From contig OY540821.1 in assembly GCA_961205875.1 (NCBI GenBank), positions 8,928,001-8,992,000 of the forward strand: 64,000 nucleotides of DNA, in the 5' to 3' direction. This DNA comes from Sialis fuliginosa. Lineage: Eukaryota > Arthropoda > Insecta > Megaloptera > Sialidae. Positions 33,606 to 45,290 of this stretch are shown here, piece after piece; positions within the stretch are counted from its first letter, which is position 1; the number at the start of each line of letters is the position of its first letter. The notes under the pieces were generated by a model, which worked only from the letters and a program-made list of their open reading frames with translations, searched no databases and was not told the DNA's origin. The translations under genes and the position numbers were made by a program.

Positions 33606-36600
33606 ATGAGCATTGCTGCGTTATTACAGGCTGCCGAATATTTAGAACGGCGGGAAAGAGGTATGTGTTGGGTTTTATACCACGTCAACATGGCGAGGCT
33701 TTGCATTCTATATTTACAACCATCAGCTGATTGTGTGTGTATGTATTGCAGAAGCGGAACATGGATATGCATCCACGTTGCCCATGCCAGATGATCTCAG
33801 GAACACCGTCAAAAGACCAAAGACGAAAAAATCCCAGGGCAGTAGGTAAGCATAACAAAAAATCAAAACTAAAAATGTTAAATATAACCTATCTTTTATA
33901 TGTCAAAATTTTTATGATTTTATGTAATTGTAAAATTTTTTGCTGTACTATTGCATTTCACTAGAGACTGTTTTGAAATTTAAATTGGATGTATGAATAT
34001 TCAAGCAGTGTTGTAAATTACGTAAACAATATTGTGTTCAGTGAAGAAAAAATGTGGAATCACAATTATAAAATATGATAAAGTGTTTGTTGATTGTTAT
34101 AAAAATGTGTGCTACATTATTGTGCATTTTAAATATGTTCGTGTTGCCTATAACATAAAGTGATTAAATAATAATGCAACCAGTGAAGTGTTGTATAAAT
34201 TAAGTGCAATTCACGTGATTATGTAACAAAACAAATATAAGTGCAGTTATGTTTTTAAAGTTCTGTTAAAAAAAATCAGTGTTTAAAATATACAAATTGC
34301 AGTTTCATATGTGAAATAAGTAACACAAATGCAGTAAAGGAATTTTGTTGACAAACTATAATTTTTGTATAAATCATTGTAAAAGATCGGTTATAAATTA
34401 TTTATATAAGTAGTATAGCTTACGTAATGTAAATATAAAGGTACTTGACTGTTAGGTGAGCGCCAGTCACAAGTGTATATATACACACGAAAATTACGAT
34501 AAGGGAATACAATAAAATAAATTAACTGCTCTTGATTAGGGCGATCTCTGCTGTACATAATCTTCTGTAATGAAGCTGGGGGTTATTTTAGATAAAAACG
34601 TGGACTTAATCTTTGCCACAATGAACTACAGAATTATTGAATATGAACTTATAGTATATGTTCTGGTGCCCATCTAACAGTTAAATGCCTGTATAATGAT
34701 TAATATATAAGCTAGAAGTGGGGAGGATATTTGAGATTATTGAAATATATTTTGTTCCATTTATTAAAAGAGGGTTTTTTCAGTTTATGTAAGTTTTTCT
34801 TTGTCAAAATATTTCAGCTAGTTGTAAAAAAATATTTCTTAAACTATCCTACCAAAATAACTATTTTATCGTGATTTAATATTATATTGAAAATAATAAT
34901 TTTTCAGATATTTAAAAATTACTTATTTGGTTTTAAGGTCATTATGGGTTTTTTTTAGTACAAATTTTCTTAATCTTTTTGTTAGAATTTTTAATACACA
35001 TTTGTTCATTGTTTTTAAAAGAATGAGTGCGATTTAAAAGTACAATGATACATTTTTTGTGTGTTTTGTAAATTTTATGGTTCATACAATGATTGAATTT
35101 TGGAATTGGAAAACTATAATGGGTATAATTGGCATTGTATCGATTTTTCTTTGTTAGATTTGTGAAAATTGATTAAATTTGAAGGTAGATACCCCCTCCC
35201 CCTTTTCGTGTATTATTTGAAATTTTCCAGCATACTCTTTCTTCGCCTGTAACTTTTTAGGACGAGGATTAAAATACAATTTCTTAAAGACAGCATGAAG
35301 TAGATATTTCAAGCTTTAATTTCCTTTTTAATTTTTTTTTAACTAAAGTTACAGTTACTTGAATATTGCAAATTAAAAAAAAATTGTTGTGTGTTTTTAT
35401 TTAATTTAATAGAAACTAGAAAATTTTACAGGGGGGAGATATAACTAAATCAATACTCTATCTTTTTTACACTCATTAAATAAAGACGAGTATATACCCA
35501 CAAAAACTCTATCTCTTTTTTTGTGAAAACTCCATTTTCGAATCACACAATCCATGTTCTGTCTATTGTCTGTAAAAGTGCATATCTACTTAAAAATTAA
35601 TAGTATATTTATTATCCTTTTCTATAATGTGTTATTTACCATAATCGTTCTATTGATTGTATCATTCAAAAGGTATAGAGTGAAATTAAAATCTAATTAA
35701 AATATTCCATTTAACGTTGAAATATGATATTATTATATCGACCTCTCATTATGATGACAGCTAAAGACAAAAAATTAATAAAGGGTTTAAAATGTACAGG
35801 GCATAAAATCATATTTGATATGCATATCTCAAATAGGATTAGAGATGAATATATGGGGTGTTCTTTATGAATATTTTTGAATCATACTGTGCAATGTTAT
35901 ATAAATATAGTAAATAATTATGATACACATATTTGTGCTTTGTTTACTGATTTTGATTGGGTATAATTGATTCGCTCTATAATATGTTTACATTAAATGT
36001 AAACATTCTGAGTGTATATTTAATATTTATATGCAATTATTAAAAAAAATTATAATTGAATGAGTGTGTGGGGGGAGGGGGTGTTTTTTAGACCGGTTTT
36101 AGTATTTATACTTCTCGTTTTATTTAAAATAAAGTATGGTTTTTAGGGGTAGAAAAATGTGTCCATTGTGATTCTCTTTGTTTTAAAAATTGTTTTTCAT
36201 AATATATTAAATCAATTAAAAATGTTTATTTGAAAAAAATAATAATAAAAAGTGTCCATTAATTATCTACCCAAACTTTATGAATCCTTACGTGGGGAAA
36301 TGGGAGAAGGGTTCCATGTTAATTGAAACTAGTTTTAATTGTTATTTAAAAATCAAATTTTGGTTAATGTAATTTGCTACTATTACATACGGAGGGGGGG
36401 GGGATAAAAATGTGACGGTGTTATACAAAAACGCGATGTTTTTTAAGTAGTGTATGTACATTAAAAATATATAGATTTCGCTACATTTTTTGTCAAATCG
36501 TGTTTAATCTTTTTGATGTAAAAAAACATTATGAACAGCAACAATGGCGAGGGGTGGGGTGGGGTCATTTTTACGTATAATTAATGGACTCTCCCATATA

Positions 36601-36703
36601 TTATTACGTCATTTTTGGTGTACTGTGTTTATTTATAATTATTAATGCATTAATGGATTTTATTCTTTTGTAGGACAACTCATAATGAGCTGGAGAAAAA
36701 CAG
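33606..36703 (+). CDS. MXD: MXD/MAD-type MAX dimerisation protein, first three coding exons
   Basis: Transcriptional repressor that pairs with MAX at E-boxes and recruits SIN3. Exons 33606-33660, 33752-33845 and 36674-36703 encode 59 complete codons. The N-terminus MSIAALLQAAEYLERRERE is the SIN3-interaction helix. It continues AEHGYASTLPMP, a basic linker (KRPKTKKSQGSR), and TTHNELEKNR, the start of the bHLH basic region. Vertebrate MXD1 shows the same order (LLEAADYLERREREAEHGY ... STHNEMEKNRRAHLR). All junction phases fit, and the third exon is only 30 nt. The remaining bHLH-zipper exons are not found in the window, so the gene continues beyond 64000. Drosophila is known for a single Mnt-type member, and the AEHGYAS segment favours MXD over MNT here. 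Confidence 0.9.
33846..36673 (+). other. MXD intron 2
   Basis: 2828-bp AT-rich intron with no supportable ORF. It holds low-complexity T- and A-rich tracts, a G run near 36389, and one probable MITE at 36250-36595. The 34000-34450 part is rich in AGTG/GTGTT words typical of transcribed UTR-like sequence, but nothing further can be assigned. Confidence 0.5.
36250..36595. mobile_element. Probable MITE in MXD intron 2
   Basis: The left word GTCCATTAATTATCTACCC is mirrored by the right GTATAATTAATGGAC-type end. The interior carries GTGGGG and GGGGTGGGGTGGGG runs. Terminal similarity resembles the GGGCCAT-ended element at 7267-8180. Ends are approximate. Confidence 0.45.
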
Positions 36704-36824
36704 GTATGTTTGATTAGTTTTTATTTATGCATTTTATAGAATTAGGTATGTAATGTATTTAATCAATGTGTCAATATATACGGTTTCAATGGGAAATTTT
36801 AATATATTAGCATATTACAATATA

Positions 36825-37370
36825 AGGTACTGGTACCAGTTATGGCCGCTATAGGAGCAAGGTTTATTGTTTTAGTTATTGACGAGCTTATTTTTTGTAA
36901 TTCTCATGAACTCATGTTAATAATTAATCAAGTAACTTTTTATTTGATTAATTTAATTACCAAAGTCCGCAAATATAGTTTGCTTTTTAAATTATAGCTT
37001 TTTATTTTGTTCATGTTTTTTCTCCAGTAATAGATAAAGTAAAACCAGTAATGAGCACGCATTGATGGAGACTTGCTAATTATTACAAAATGATTAGTAC
37101 TACGACACGAAAGATATAAAAGAAAGAATCGTCAAATTTGAAACAATGTAAAGCAGTTGCTATGATATAAATAAATTATACTAATAATTAGTTTAAATGT
37201 CCACCATTTTGACACCTATTAGTTGATCATCAAATCACGCTGTAAGACAGTTAAATATATATAACATAGATTAATATTCATAAATTCTAGTAATCAAATA
37301 TAAAAAAAATATTTCTAATTCAATATATTTAATTTAAAAAATAGCCATTAGTGGGGTCATATTCAAGAAA
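36825..37370 (+). mobile_element. MITE family TAAGGTA, copy 2
   Basis: Starts TA-AGGTACTGGTACCAGT and shares the internal words of copies at 2877, 54073 and 56875 (GGCCGCTATA, AGTCCGCAAATATAG, AAATGTCCACC). The right end is diverged after GTGGGGTCATATTCAAG. Confidence 0.75.
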
Positions 37371-37907
37371 TAGAAATTAGTGTTTTATAAAAATGTTTAA
37401 AAAACGCATTTAGACAAAGTTTAACATGTTTATATTTCGCCAATTTTAATAAACGAATGTATTCCATCTAGAAAATAACACAAAGAAAATTGTTGAAGCC
37501 GTAGAATATTTATATTTTGAAAAAAAAAATACTGGTCGAGAATTTTTTTTTTTTATAAACACACTGGAATATTAGAGAAAAAATGTGTTTAATTTTGTTT
37601 ATCAGAGGATACCGGAGGTGTCAACAACATTAACACATTAATGTGTTGTTTATATTTGACAAATCGTTGATAAGATAAGAATATTATCAGTGAGTTTAAA
37701 TTATATGAGATAGTAATAAAAATATTATTAATTATTGTTTGATTAAAATGAATTATTATAGACAATAAGGCGACATTAACACAAATGTTAGTGAATCATG
37801 TAGATATATATGTATGTTTATCGAACAGGGCCCAATTTAAGGAATTTTTTTTAAAATTACGTATTATTTGGAAATTTATTGTTATTATTAAAATATTGAG
37901 GGTACTT

Positions 37908-38400
37908 TTGTTTCCTCGTACTATCGAAGATACGAGAAGCTTTGTGATCGTTTTATTGTAGAATGAGAAAAAAAATGTTCTCCGATTTCAAAATTTTAAA
38001 TTGATCTTTCCGTTTCACGTCAAGACAAACACTTTTCGTTCCCTGTCTGTCTGTCTGTCCTCTGAATCCTTGTCACACGCATAACTCATGAACCACTGAA
38101 CCGATATTATTGAAACTTGGTCGGATGGTTGGGTCTGGCTTGAGGACGGTCCCATTTCAAAATGTTTGCATAAATTTAGATTTAGATTGAAATTATCAAA
38201 AAATTAAAAATATATGAAAAAATAATCAAATAATAAAATTGTATAAACATTAAATGGTTAACTAATGCTAGGCAATTTATCTGAGCATTTTATCGGTTTT
38301 TGTTTAAATTGTTCAATAATTAACTATCTTTGGTGAATTTGGCAAGAGGAAGCACTGTGCATATACATACTTGGCAAATGTTTTTTTTTAGATTATTCTA
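37908..38400 (+). repeat. Dispersed repeat family C, copy 1
   Basis: Related copies lie at 50690-51365 and 63352-64000. Shared words include GATACGAGAAGCT, CAAAATTTTAAATTGATC, TTCGTTTCGTGT and GAACCGATATTAATGAAACT, and GGCAATTTATCTG at the right end. No coding capacity and no clear TIR. A low-copy non-autonomous element is likely. Confidence 0.7.
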
Positions 38401-38620
38401 AGATGCTTAATTAAAAATGTACCGTTTAAAGTTGACCTGAAGCCATATTTTGGCAATTAAAATCATTTATTAGTTCGATAAAAATAGATAATTCCTTCCA
38501 ATAGTTATTTTTAATGTAAGACATTTATATACATATAGGTATCATAATTATTTATTATTTGATTGATTGTTGTATTAGGAATCATAATACGACACCCCCC
38601 CCCCCCCCCGTTCCTACGCC

Positions 38621-38700
38621 ACTGACTTCTTGTGAAGTCGAAACACGTGTCGAGTGACATTGTTTTATTGTGGTTAAGGTGTATATTTTTACAATTTGTT
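38621..38700 (+). ncRNA. Truncated hammerhead-type element copy
   Basis: Shares GACTTCTTGTGAAGTC-GAAA-CACGTG-TC and the right flank (GAGTGACATTG, GTGGTTAAGGTGTATA) with the motif at 52.5 kb. The CTGATGA core and left arm are missing and replaced by CTACGCCACTG, which looks like the end of another MITE. It is predicted non-functional. Confidence 0.6.
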
Positions 38701-39526
38701 GTCTTACTTTCAAGTTCATAATACCTCTCAGAACACGTTGCAGTATTTTCAGTATCATGATGTTCTCTGTAATATAATAATAATAATAGTATAGATTGTA
38801 AGACTTTCGAACTTCCCGTGGTCTTTTTTCAGACGTTAGTTTGGTTCGTTATTGTTGAAAAAATAAATAAAAAACAAGATATATATATTTTTTACAATAC
38901 CGATGATTTATTTGACGCGAGTTTTTTCTGGATCCAGATTAATTTTAATGCGGTGGGACATTTCTGTAGAATGATAAATGGTGTAATAATGATTTATTAT
39001 TAGATTTATTAACAATAAGAGTGGTTTGTAATGGGTCGTTTGTGTTCTATGTGGGCTGAACAGTTGTATTCGTTTTTTTAAACATTTACACTATTTTGTC
39101 GTATCGAAAAATTTATGTCTGGAGCTAATAAAATTTGTTAGCTAATAACGGAGTTACTTTCGCATTTATAATATTAGTATGGATCATAGTTATAGATTCT
39201 GTTACAGAAATCTCAAAATATTTAAAATTAATGAACTTGCATCATTCATTAGGCTTGTATAATTTTAATTATACCCATCTGATATGTTTTGGCACATAAA
39301 CGTATTTGCTTGGCATATTTTTTATATGAATGGCTAAATATATACCGTCGAAGGGCGGCGGGGTAGTGGGGAGGGGGGTAGGTAGGTAACTGTCTATTGC
39401 ATTGATAGACACTGGAATATTAATAATAATCAAATTAGAAATATGTGAACACGTGTTATTGTATGTTGGACATGTTGTACATGTTGACAGGCAGTGTATT
39501 TGTATTTTGCACAGGGCGGTATTAAG

Positions 39527-40035
39527 CTGAATAGGCATGATGCCAGTAAGTATCACTGAAATTATGATTTTAAGTAATGAAATAAGTTAAAAAGAATCTA
39601 AAAAATGTATTTCTTTTTATATTAAACGCGAGATTAATATGTTTTTGTTAAAATAACAACGCAAAATACAGTAGTCCGTCATGTTTGATAAAACACCTGT
39701 CACGGCTATGTAAACGTCATTTTTGTTTCATTAATATCTGCACTGTTTATAAATTATTTTGTAGTTTTAAATTATCAATTTGCTCAGTTTTGTGTTACCA
39801 AAAGTAAAATTGAGAAACATTAGCGATGAAACAAGGATTTATTATAGTTGACAAGGAATGTTTAACATAGGCGTGACGTCAAAAATGCGCCATGACACCT
39901 GCGAGTGTTTTGGCGTCAAATTCAAAATTAGTTTTAAAAAGGTCAATTGTAAATAAATAAGCATTTTTTTGGAAATAAGAGACACGTAAGATCATCATAA
40001 AATAGGTTTTAAAAATTAGGCATCATGCCTATTGT
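39527..40035. mobile_element. MITE with AATAGGCATGATGCC ends, copy 1
   Basis: The left AATAGGCATGATGCC and right GGCATCATGCCTATT are perfect inverted repeats. Internal words (TAGGCGTGACGTCAAAAATG, TCATGGCGCA or its complement, GTGCAGATATTAAT or its complement) recur inverted at 62339-62700. Confidence 0.8.
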
Positions 40036-40244
40036 CAAAAATATGAGCTGGAAGTTAAAAAATCGACGAGGAAAAGCATATTTTTCATTCAGTTAAAAAT
40101 TGTTTCAATAGGGTCTTCTATTCTAAGAGATCGGTTGGATCTGAACTTGGTCCTTTTTTGCCGTTCTAAAATAAAATGCAGTTAGAAGCAAAATGTAAAA
40201 ATTGAAAAAATGAGATAAAATTTTTTTGCACTTTCAGGTCCAAT

Positions 40245-40390
40245 CAGTGGCGTAGTAAGAATAATTTCCGGGGTGAGAGGATAAATACATTTGAGTTATA
40301 TTTTTTGAAGGTATTTTGAACTAGTGTTTTCTCAAAACATTTTTTAGAACACTGAATATTTCGGGAGAGGTTTCGTCCGTTACGCCACTG
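40245..40390. mobile_element. 146-bp hAT-type MITE (CAGTGGCGTA ends)
   Basis: Ends CAGTGGCGTA and TACGCCACTG. It interrupts a repeat whose uninterrupted relative is at about 47262-47400, which gives an empty site. Flanking 8-mers GGTCCAAT and AGTTCAAC match at 5 of 8 positions and probably derive from an 8-bp duplication. Confidence 0.75.
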
Positions 40391-40713
40391 AGTTCAACTT
40401 AACTGAGGGCGATTTAATGCTAGTGTTTTATTATATGCCAAAATTATAACCTTTATGTTTTGAAAATAGTATTTACTGCCTTCTCATTTTGAATAAGCAA
40501 CAAAATTACGAAAGGCAGTAAATTTAAAGTGGTTGTATCTCGTTAGTGAACCATATTTTATTGCTTTTAAGAAATAAAATATAATAGAATAATACAATCT
40601 AACGGTACCAAAAACAAAAATTTTTGATTTTGACGGAACAGTTTTAAAATTTGTATGACTCGGTCACAAGACTCGTGACTCGATACATACCTAAATAAAC
40701 GAATTAAAACATG

Positions 40714-41010
40714 GGTTAATACGGAGAATATGGGTGTCCCGGCGTCATTACTATAAACAAATCACGTGTTGATGTGTTAGAATAGAGTAGAATGTGCTGT
40801 ATCTATTGTAACATGTAAGAATATTTATTTCACAATTATTTAATAAAAACAGTTCGTTGCGGCGGAGATTGAATCCCCGTTTTTAACCCCCTTTCGCCCC
40901 TATAAATTATCCTAGCCAAGGACAGTTAAAGTGCATATTATTAAAGCATCAACTCTATACGTGTTTTTGACAGTTGTGACATCGGAACACCCATAACCTC
41001 CGTATTAGCC
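40714..41010. mobile_element. hAT-type MITE, GGTTAATACGGAG family, copy 1
   Basis: 297 bp. Ends GGTTAATACGGAG and CTCCGTATTAGCC are inverted repeats, flanked by AAAACATG at 40706-40713 and 41011-41018 (perfect 8-bp duplication). The interior has AATCACGTGTTGATGTGTTA, shared inverted with the copy at 41487. Confidence 0.88.
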
Positions 41011-41486
41011 AAAACATGATACACATAATTCTAAAAAAAAAACCAGTCACGTGATTTTTTTTAATGATACCTCGAGACATTTATTTCACAAATTAACCAG
41101 CTGTTTAAAAAAAACGTATACGAGCTATGAAAAAAAACACACATAGGTTCCTAGAGTAAAACAGACACGACCATTCATGCGACTTGTAAGAACGAGAGAG
41201 ATAACAACACACGCACTTGGTAACGTGTGCTCTATCTTGTGTGTCTGTGTGTTTACGTGTGCAAGCGTCCTTGGCATTCAATTGAACGTCAAGTAACTAT
41301 TTTTAACATGCTGCATGAAAAACAGAACCGCTGATTGTGAGAGAAGTACCTATTTAATATTACTACTTTTACCAATGAGTGCGCTTGGATTAGTGTGTTG
41401 ATGAGCACGTAGACACTAACTGAAAACTTAGTCCGGTATTATAAACGAGCTATGTAGTAAAATTTGCTAGCTAGCAAGCACTTTTA

Positions 41487-41835
41487 GGCTAATACGTCTG
41501 GGGGGGTCCTCTGTCAGATTTGTGAAAAATCACGTATATTGTTATTCAGAATAGGGTTGACGCGTATACGTGACTAGATCAACTTTTATAAATCACGCAT
41601 TTTATAAAACGACTGGCCACGTTTAGCTGTGTTATATTTAATTATTTAGTTTAAGTTAGAGTAGTCCAGATAGATTGGTTCGTTTTCAGGTAGGGTTAGG
41701 TTAGGTTTATGAATTTCTGTCTATGCACTAAATAATATATTAACATAGATACAACATACTCTACTCTATTCTAACACATCAACACGTGATTTTAAGAGTT
41801 TTTGACAGATGACCCCCAGACTCTCCGTATTTACC
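41487..41835. mobile_element. hAT-type MITE, GGCTAATACG family, copy 2 (nested)
   Basis: 349 bp. Ends GGCTAATACG and CGTATTTACC, flanked by CACTTTTA at 41479-41486 and 41836-41843 (perfect). It is related to 40714-41010 and in the opposite internal orientation. It is inserted inside the Harbinger-like element. Confidence 0.85.
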
Positions 41836-41957
41836 CACTTTTAAATGAGGTCTCTAACCTATCTAACAGTTAAGTTTCATGAAGTGTTTTTGACGATTTT
41901 CGCGCATGCGTAGTACGTAAAAACCAACGGTATTAAATCAGTGGCGATATTGGTCAC

Positions 41958-42312
41958 GTTCACGACTGATCGAAAACTGAACAACGAACTTTGATTGGTT
42001 GATTCATGGAATTTCTGGTGGAATGTACCAGAAATTTAAAGAATGTCATTTTTTAAGCGTGTAAGGAAGTGAGAAAGAAGTAACCAGAAAGATATAGAAA
42101 CTAGTGTTCTGGCAGAAACGCTCAACATGAAGTGAACATAAAAGTTCTTTGGTTAGCTTGGTCACTAGTTTCTATTTCTTTCTAATTACTTCTTTCTCAC
42201 TTTCTTACACGCTTAAAAAATTGCATTCTTTTAATTTCTGGTACATTCCACCAGAAATTCCATGAATCAACTAATCAAAGCTCGTTGTTCCGTTTTTTGG
42301 TCAGACGTGAAC
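41958..42312. mobile_element. Foldback MITE with about 160-bp TIRs (nested)
   Basis: The arms are inverted over roughly 160 bp each (GTTCACG... CGTGAAC; shared GGAATTTCTGGTGGAATGTA). The 25281 relative has an uninterrupted GATGTTATGAAAA where this copy has the insertion. A second, half-length copy of one arm sits at 43740-43850. Confidence 0.85.
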
Positions 42313-42538
42313 GCTCCTATTATGAAAATTATTTTGTAACGTCAGAGTCGCCAACTGTGGTGTTACAATAAGTTGAAGTATAACTGCTCTAAAGTCCATA
42401 ACTAATTTATAGATACTTATACAGAATTAATACCCCATTTGAAAGTACTTGCTAGCTAACACATTTGCTAGTTCCTTTATAATACCGGACATTAGTGTTA
42501 GTACTTTTGTTATTATGATATCGGGGCCGAAATAACCT

Positions 42539-43281
42539 AGAGATACTCATAGTAAGAGTTCTGACAGCCCAAATCGATTTCTGATTGACGGTAGTAACTG
42601 AATCTCACTCATGGCCGTATTTTCTCGTTTTTAATCGACTTAAAAAAATAGGAGATTCTTAATTCAATCAATATAATTTTTTTGTATGTTCGGACATAAC
42701 TCCTAAAAATATTTACCTATGTTTTTTTTAATTTGTTTGAAAGAGTATACTCTCGAATAGGTTCCATAAAATTTTTATCAGATTCTGACCATGAACTTGA
42801 AGATAAGCCACTCAAAAAAAAAAATTAAATAAATAAAACCGACTTAAAAAAAAACTTAATAATACTGAAAAGTATATAATAATTAAATTTAGCAGTTTTT
42901 GATGTCAGTGCCAAGCAAATAAAAAACACAGCCGCCATGCGGAAATTCACTTTTCTTTACGTTTTGAAGTTAGTACAATCAGAATTTATCATTTTCTCGG
43001 ACACAATTTTTCGATGGTATTACAATACTTCCATTTCTTTCAGAACATGGAAGTAACAATAAAAAATAAAATCGACTTCAAAATCTGTTATATTTAATTA
43101 TTTACTTTTCAGTATTATTAGAGTTTTTTAAGTCGGTTTAATTTTTATCTTAGAAAGTTTTTTATATCAATCAATTTATTTTTATTATTCTTTTCAAATA
43201 ATAATCCATACATGAATTTTTGAATAAATTCGGTTTGGCTAAAAATGGCGACGCTGTCATAACTCTTATTGGAGTATCTCT
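42539..43281. mobile_element. DNA element with AGAGATACTC ends
   Basis: 743 bp. The left end is AGAGATACTCATAGTAAGAG (then TTCTGACAG). The right end is CTGTCATAACTCTTA (then TTGGAGTATCTCT). Fragments of the same ends occur at about 46635, 59105-59140 and 59790-59830. The interior holds TTTTTAAGTCGGTTT-like sequence. No ORF. Confidence 0.75.
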
Positions 43282-43739
43282 TAAATATTAAAAATATCCA
43301 TCACGAAAAATACAGAGGTTTTGGTACATAAAGCCAATCTAATTAATAATATTTATTAAATATTATAAAAATTATTTTTATTAAATATTTTTTAAAGAAA
43401 AAAAGTGATAATTGACGTATGTATTTCTACAGTTGGTACTATTCTTTTATTTTTATGTGGCATTTTATAAATATAAACATTAGAAAGTATCATCATTTGA
43501 TAAACAAATTACAAATTCGTTATTCCATGACTCAATGTTATTTATATACAAATGAATAATAATATATAACTGTTATCTTGCTCGTGTATAAATAAATATT
43601 TTATCGAAAATATATATTTCTGCATCTCGACGAACGGAAATAATTATTTGATAAATAATTGTTTTTGTTATTTGTAAACAATTACAATACATGGGTCATA
43701 TTATTAATGTTGCAAGCTGTTACGAATAAAAAACAATAT

Positions 43740-43850
43740 TGGTCACGTTCACGACTGACCAAAAACAGTGAACAACGAGCTTTGATTGGTTGATTCATGG
43801 AATTTCTGGTGGAATGTACCAGAAATTTAAAGACTGTCATTTTTTTTGGG
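43740..43850 (+). mobile_element. Solo arm of the foldback MITE
   Basis: Matches the left arm of 41958-42312 (GGTCACGTTCACGACTGA, GGAATTTCTGGTGGAATGTA) and stops at a T run. It is a truncated copy. Confidence 0.75.
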
Positions 43851-44480
43851 TTCGCATAGAAGGTAGACTGATAAATAAGTGTTTTTCTCTCATTTCTGTA
43901 CCTGTTAAGATGAAATTTGGTATACGTACGTTAAAAAACAGAAATGAGATTTTAAAATAAAAAAAATTTTTTTTTTGGAACCCCTTCCCGCGTAGACTGA
44001 AAAGTATTTTTTTTCACTTAATCCATTGAGTGGGACGTCATTAGATAGGTCTCCTAAAATGCAACACAAAAAATGTTAAATGATTTTTTGATTTTAACTC
44101 TTCAGTCACGATATATTTGCATTTAAATGTCGTTATCAGAGCGTCCCCCCCCCTCTAATTTCTAAACTATCTATTCAAAAATTCAGAAAAAAATTCAGAA
44201 TGTAGCTTTTAATTAGTACTTCAACTGAAAATTATAACGAACACTGTCAAAATTATTTTGGACCCCCCTCCCATAGACTGAAAAGTGAACTCACATTTTT
44301 TTTAGTTACCCCATTGAGTGGGGTGTCATTAGATAGGCCTCTTAAAATGCAACAAAAAATGTTAAATGATTTTTTGATTTTAACCCTTCAGTCACGATAT
44401 ATTTGCATTTAAATGTCGTTATCAGAGCGTCCCATCCCTCCTACTTTCTTTTAGTTAGTACTTTCAATGAAAATTATAAC
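43850..44480. repeat. Repeat with two tandem units of about 290 bp
   Basis: The words CCATTGAGTGGG, CGTCATTAGATAGG, TAAAATGCAACA, CAGTCACGATATATTTGC and CGTTATCAGAGCGTCCC appear twice, first near 44025-44160 and again near 44310-44450. A related inverted copy is in PAXBP1 intron 5 (1800-2220). Confidence 0.7.
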
Positions 44481-45059
44481 GAACACTGTAGCTAGAATAG
44501 TTTATAAAAAAATTGAAACAAATCTTGTAATGACTACGGAAACCTATCATGTGCGTGCCCAATTTCCCAACACGCACTTGCCCATTTTATTATTTATTAT
44601 TTTTTAGAAAATATCTAAACATATTATAAACTTAAAAAAACTGTGGTAGTGATAGTGAATCGCATTCTTCTAGTCATAGATGTTAGACGTGCATATGTTA
44701 TTCTGTCCAATGTTTGTAGTAATACGTTCAACGACCACTAGATGTCACTTAAATTATAATTTAATGTGAAAATATTTACATTTCCTACTTTATTTAGTCT
44801 ATACTGCTCAAACATGGCGTACGAGTTACTCCCGTCCATCTGTGCGTGTTTTTCTATATAAAATTCGTTATTAATAATGTTTGTTACATAGGCTTTAATA
44901 TACAGGATCTTCCGCAAGTTAGGGCCCAGTGTACATTATAGAATTCTATCTACATTCTGACTTACTTGACTATAAACTATCTTAACCAGGCCCTGCTTGA
45001 TAAAATCGCTATGTATAGTGAAAAATAACTATACAATCAATCTGTATTAGAATTTATCT

Positions 45060-45290
45060 ACAAACAGTAGCCTACCGAGGGGAGGGGGCAAAGGGGGCAT
45101 TTGCCCCGGGAGGCAATTTGTGGATTGGGGGTGGCAAATTTGAGGTAGCAACGAAAAAAAGTCATCAAAATAGAAAGGCGCAAAAAAAGTTTTCAATTTT
45201 CATATTTAGTTAGTATTGCAAAGTAGCGGGGCGGCAAATTTTGCCATCTGCCCCGGGCGGCAGAAACCTACGGTACGCCATTGTCTACAA
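45060..45290. mobile_element. MITE-like element (CAGTAGCCTACCG / CGGTACGCCATTG)
   Basis: About 230 bp. Left CAGTAGCCTACCGAGGGG and right CTACGGTACGCCATTG are imperfect inverted ends; inside are GGGGCAAAGGGGGCATTTGC and GGCAAATTTTGCC. A short reading frame here is not a gene. Confidence 0.6.

Larger units (their letters stand above)
41431..42490. mobile_element. Harbinger-like MITE, large copy with two nested insertions
   Basis: Ends GTCCGGTATTATAAA and TTTATAATACCGGAC; a TTA flanks each side allowing for one lost base on the left. Compared with the 332-bp relative at 25281, two insertions account for the extra length: a 349-bp hAT MITE (41487-41835) and a foldback element (about 41955-42316). 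Confidence 0.8.

Noticed and set aside
39269..39556. 95-codon minus-strand frame
   Set aside because: Ends in a G/C-rich low-complexity stretch and overlaps the AATAGGC MITE. No recognisable domain.
41690..41710. GGTTAGGTTAGG words as internal telomeric repeat (TTAGG insect telomere)
   Set aside because: Only two to three units, found inside a nested MITE and again singly near 50240. Too short to call a telomere remnant.
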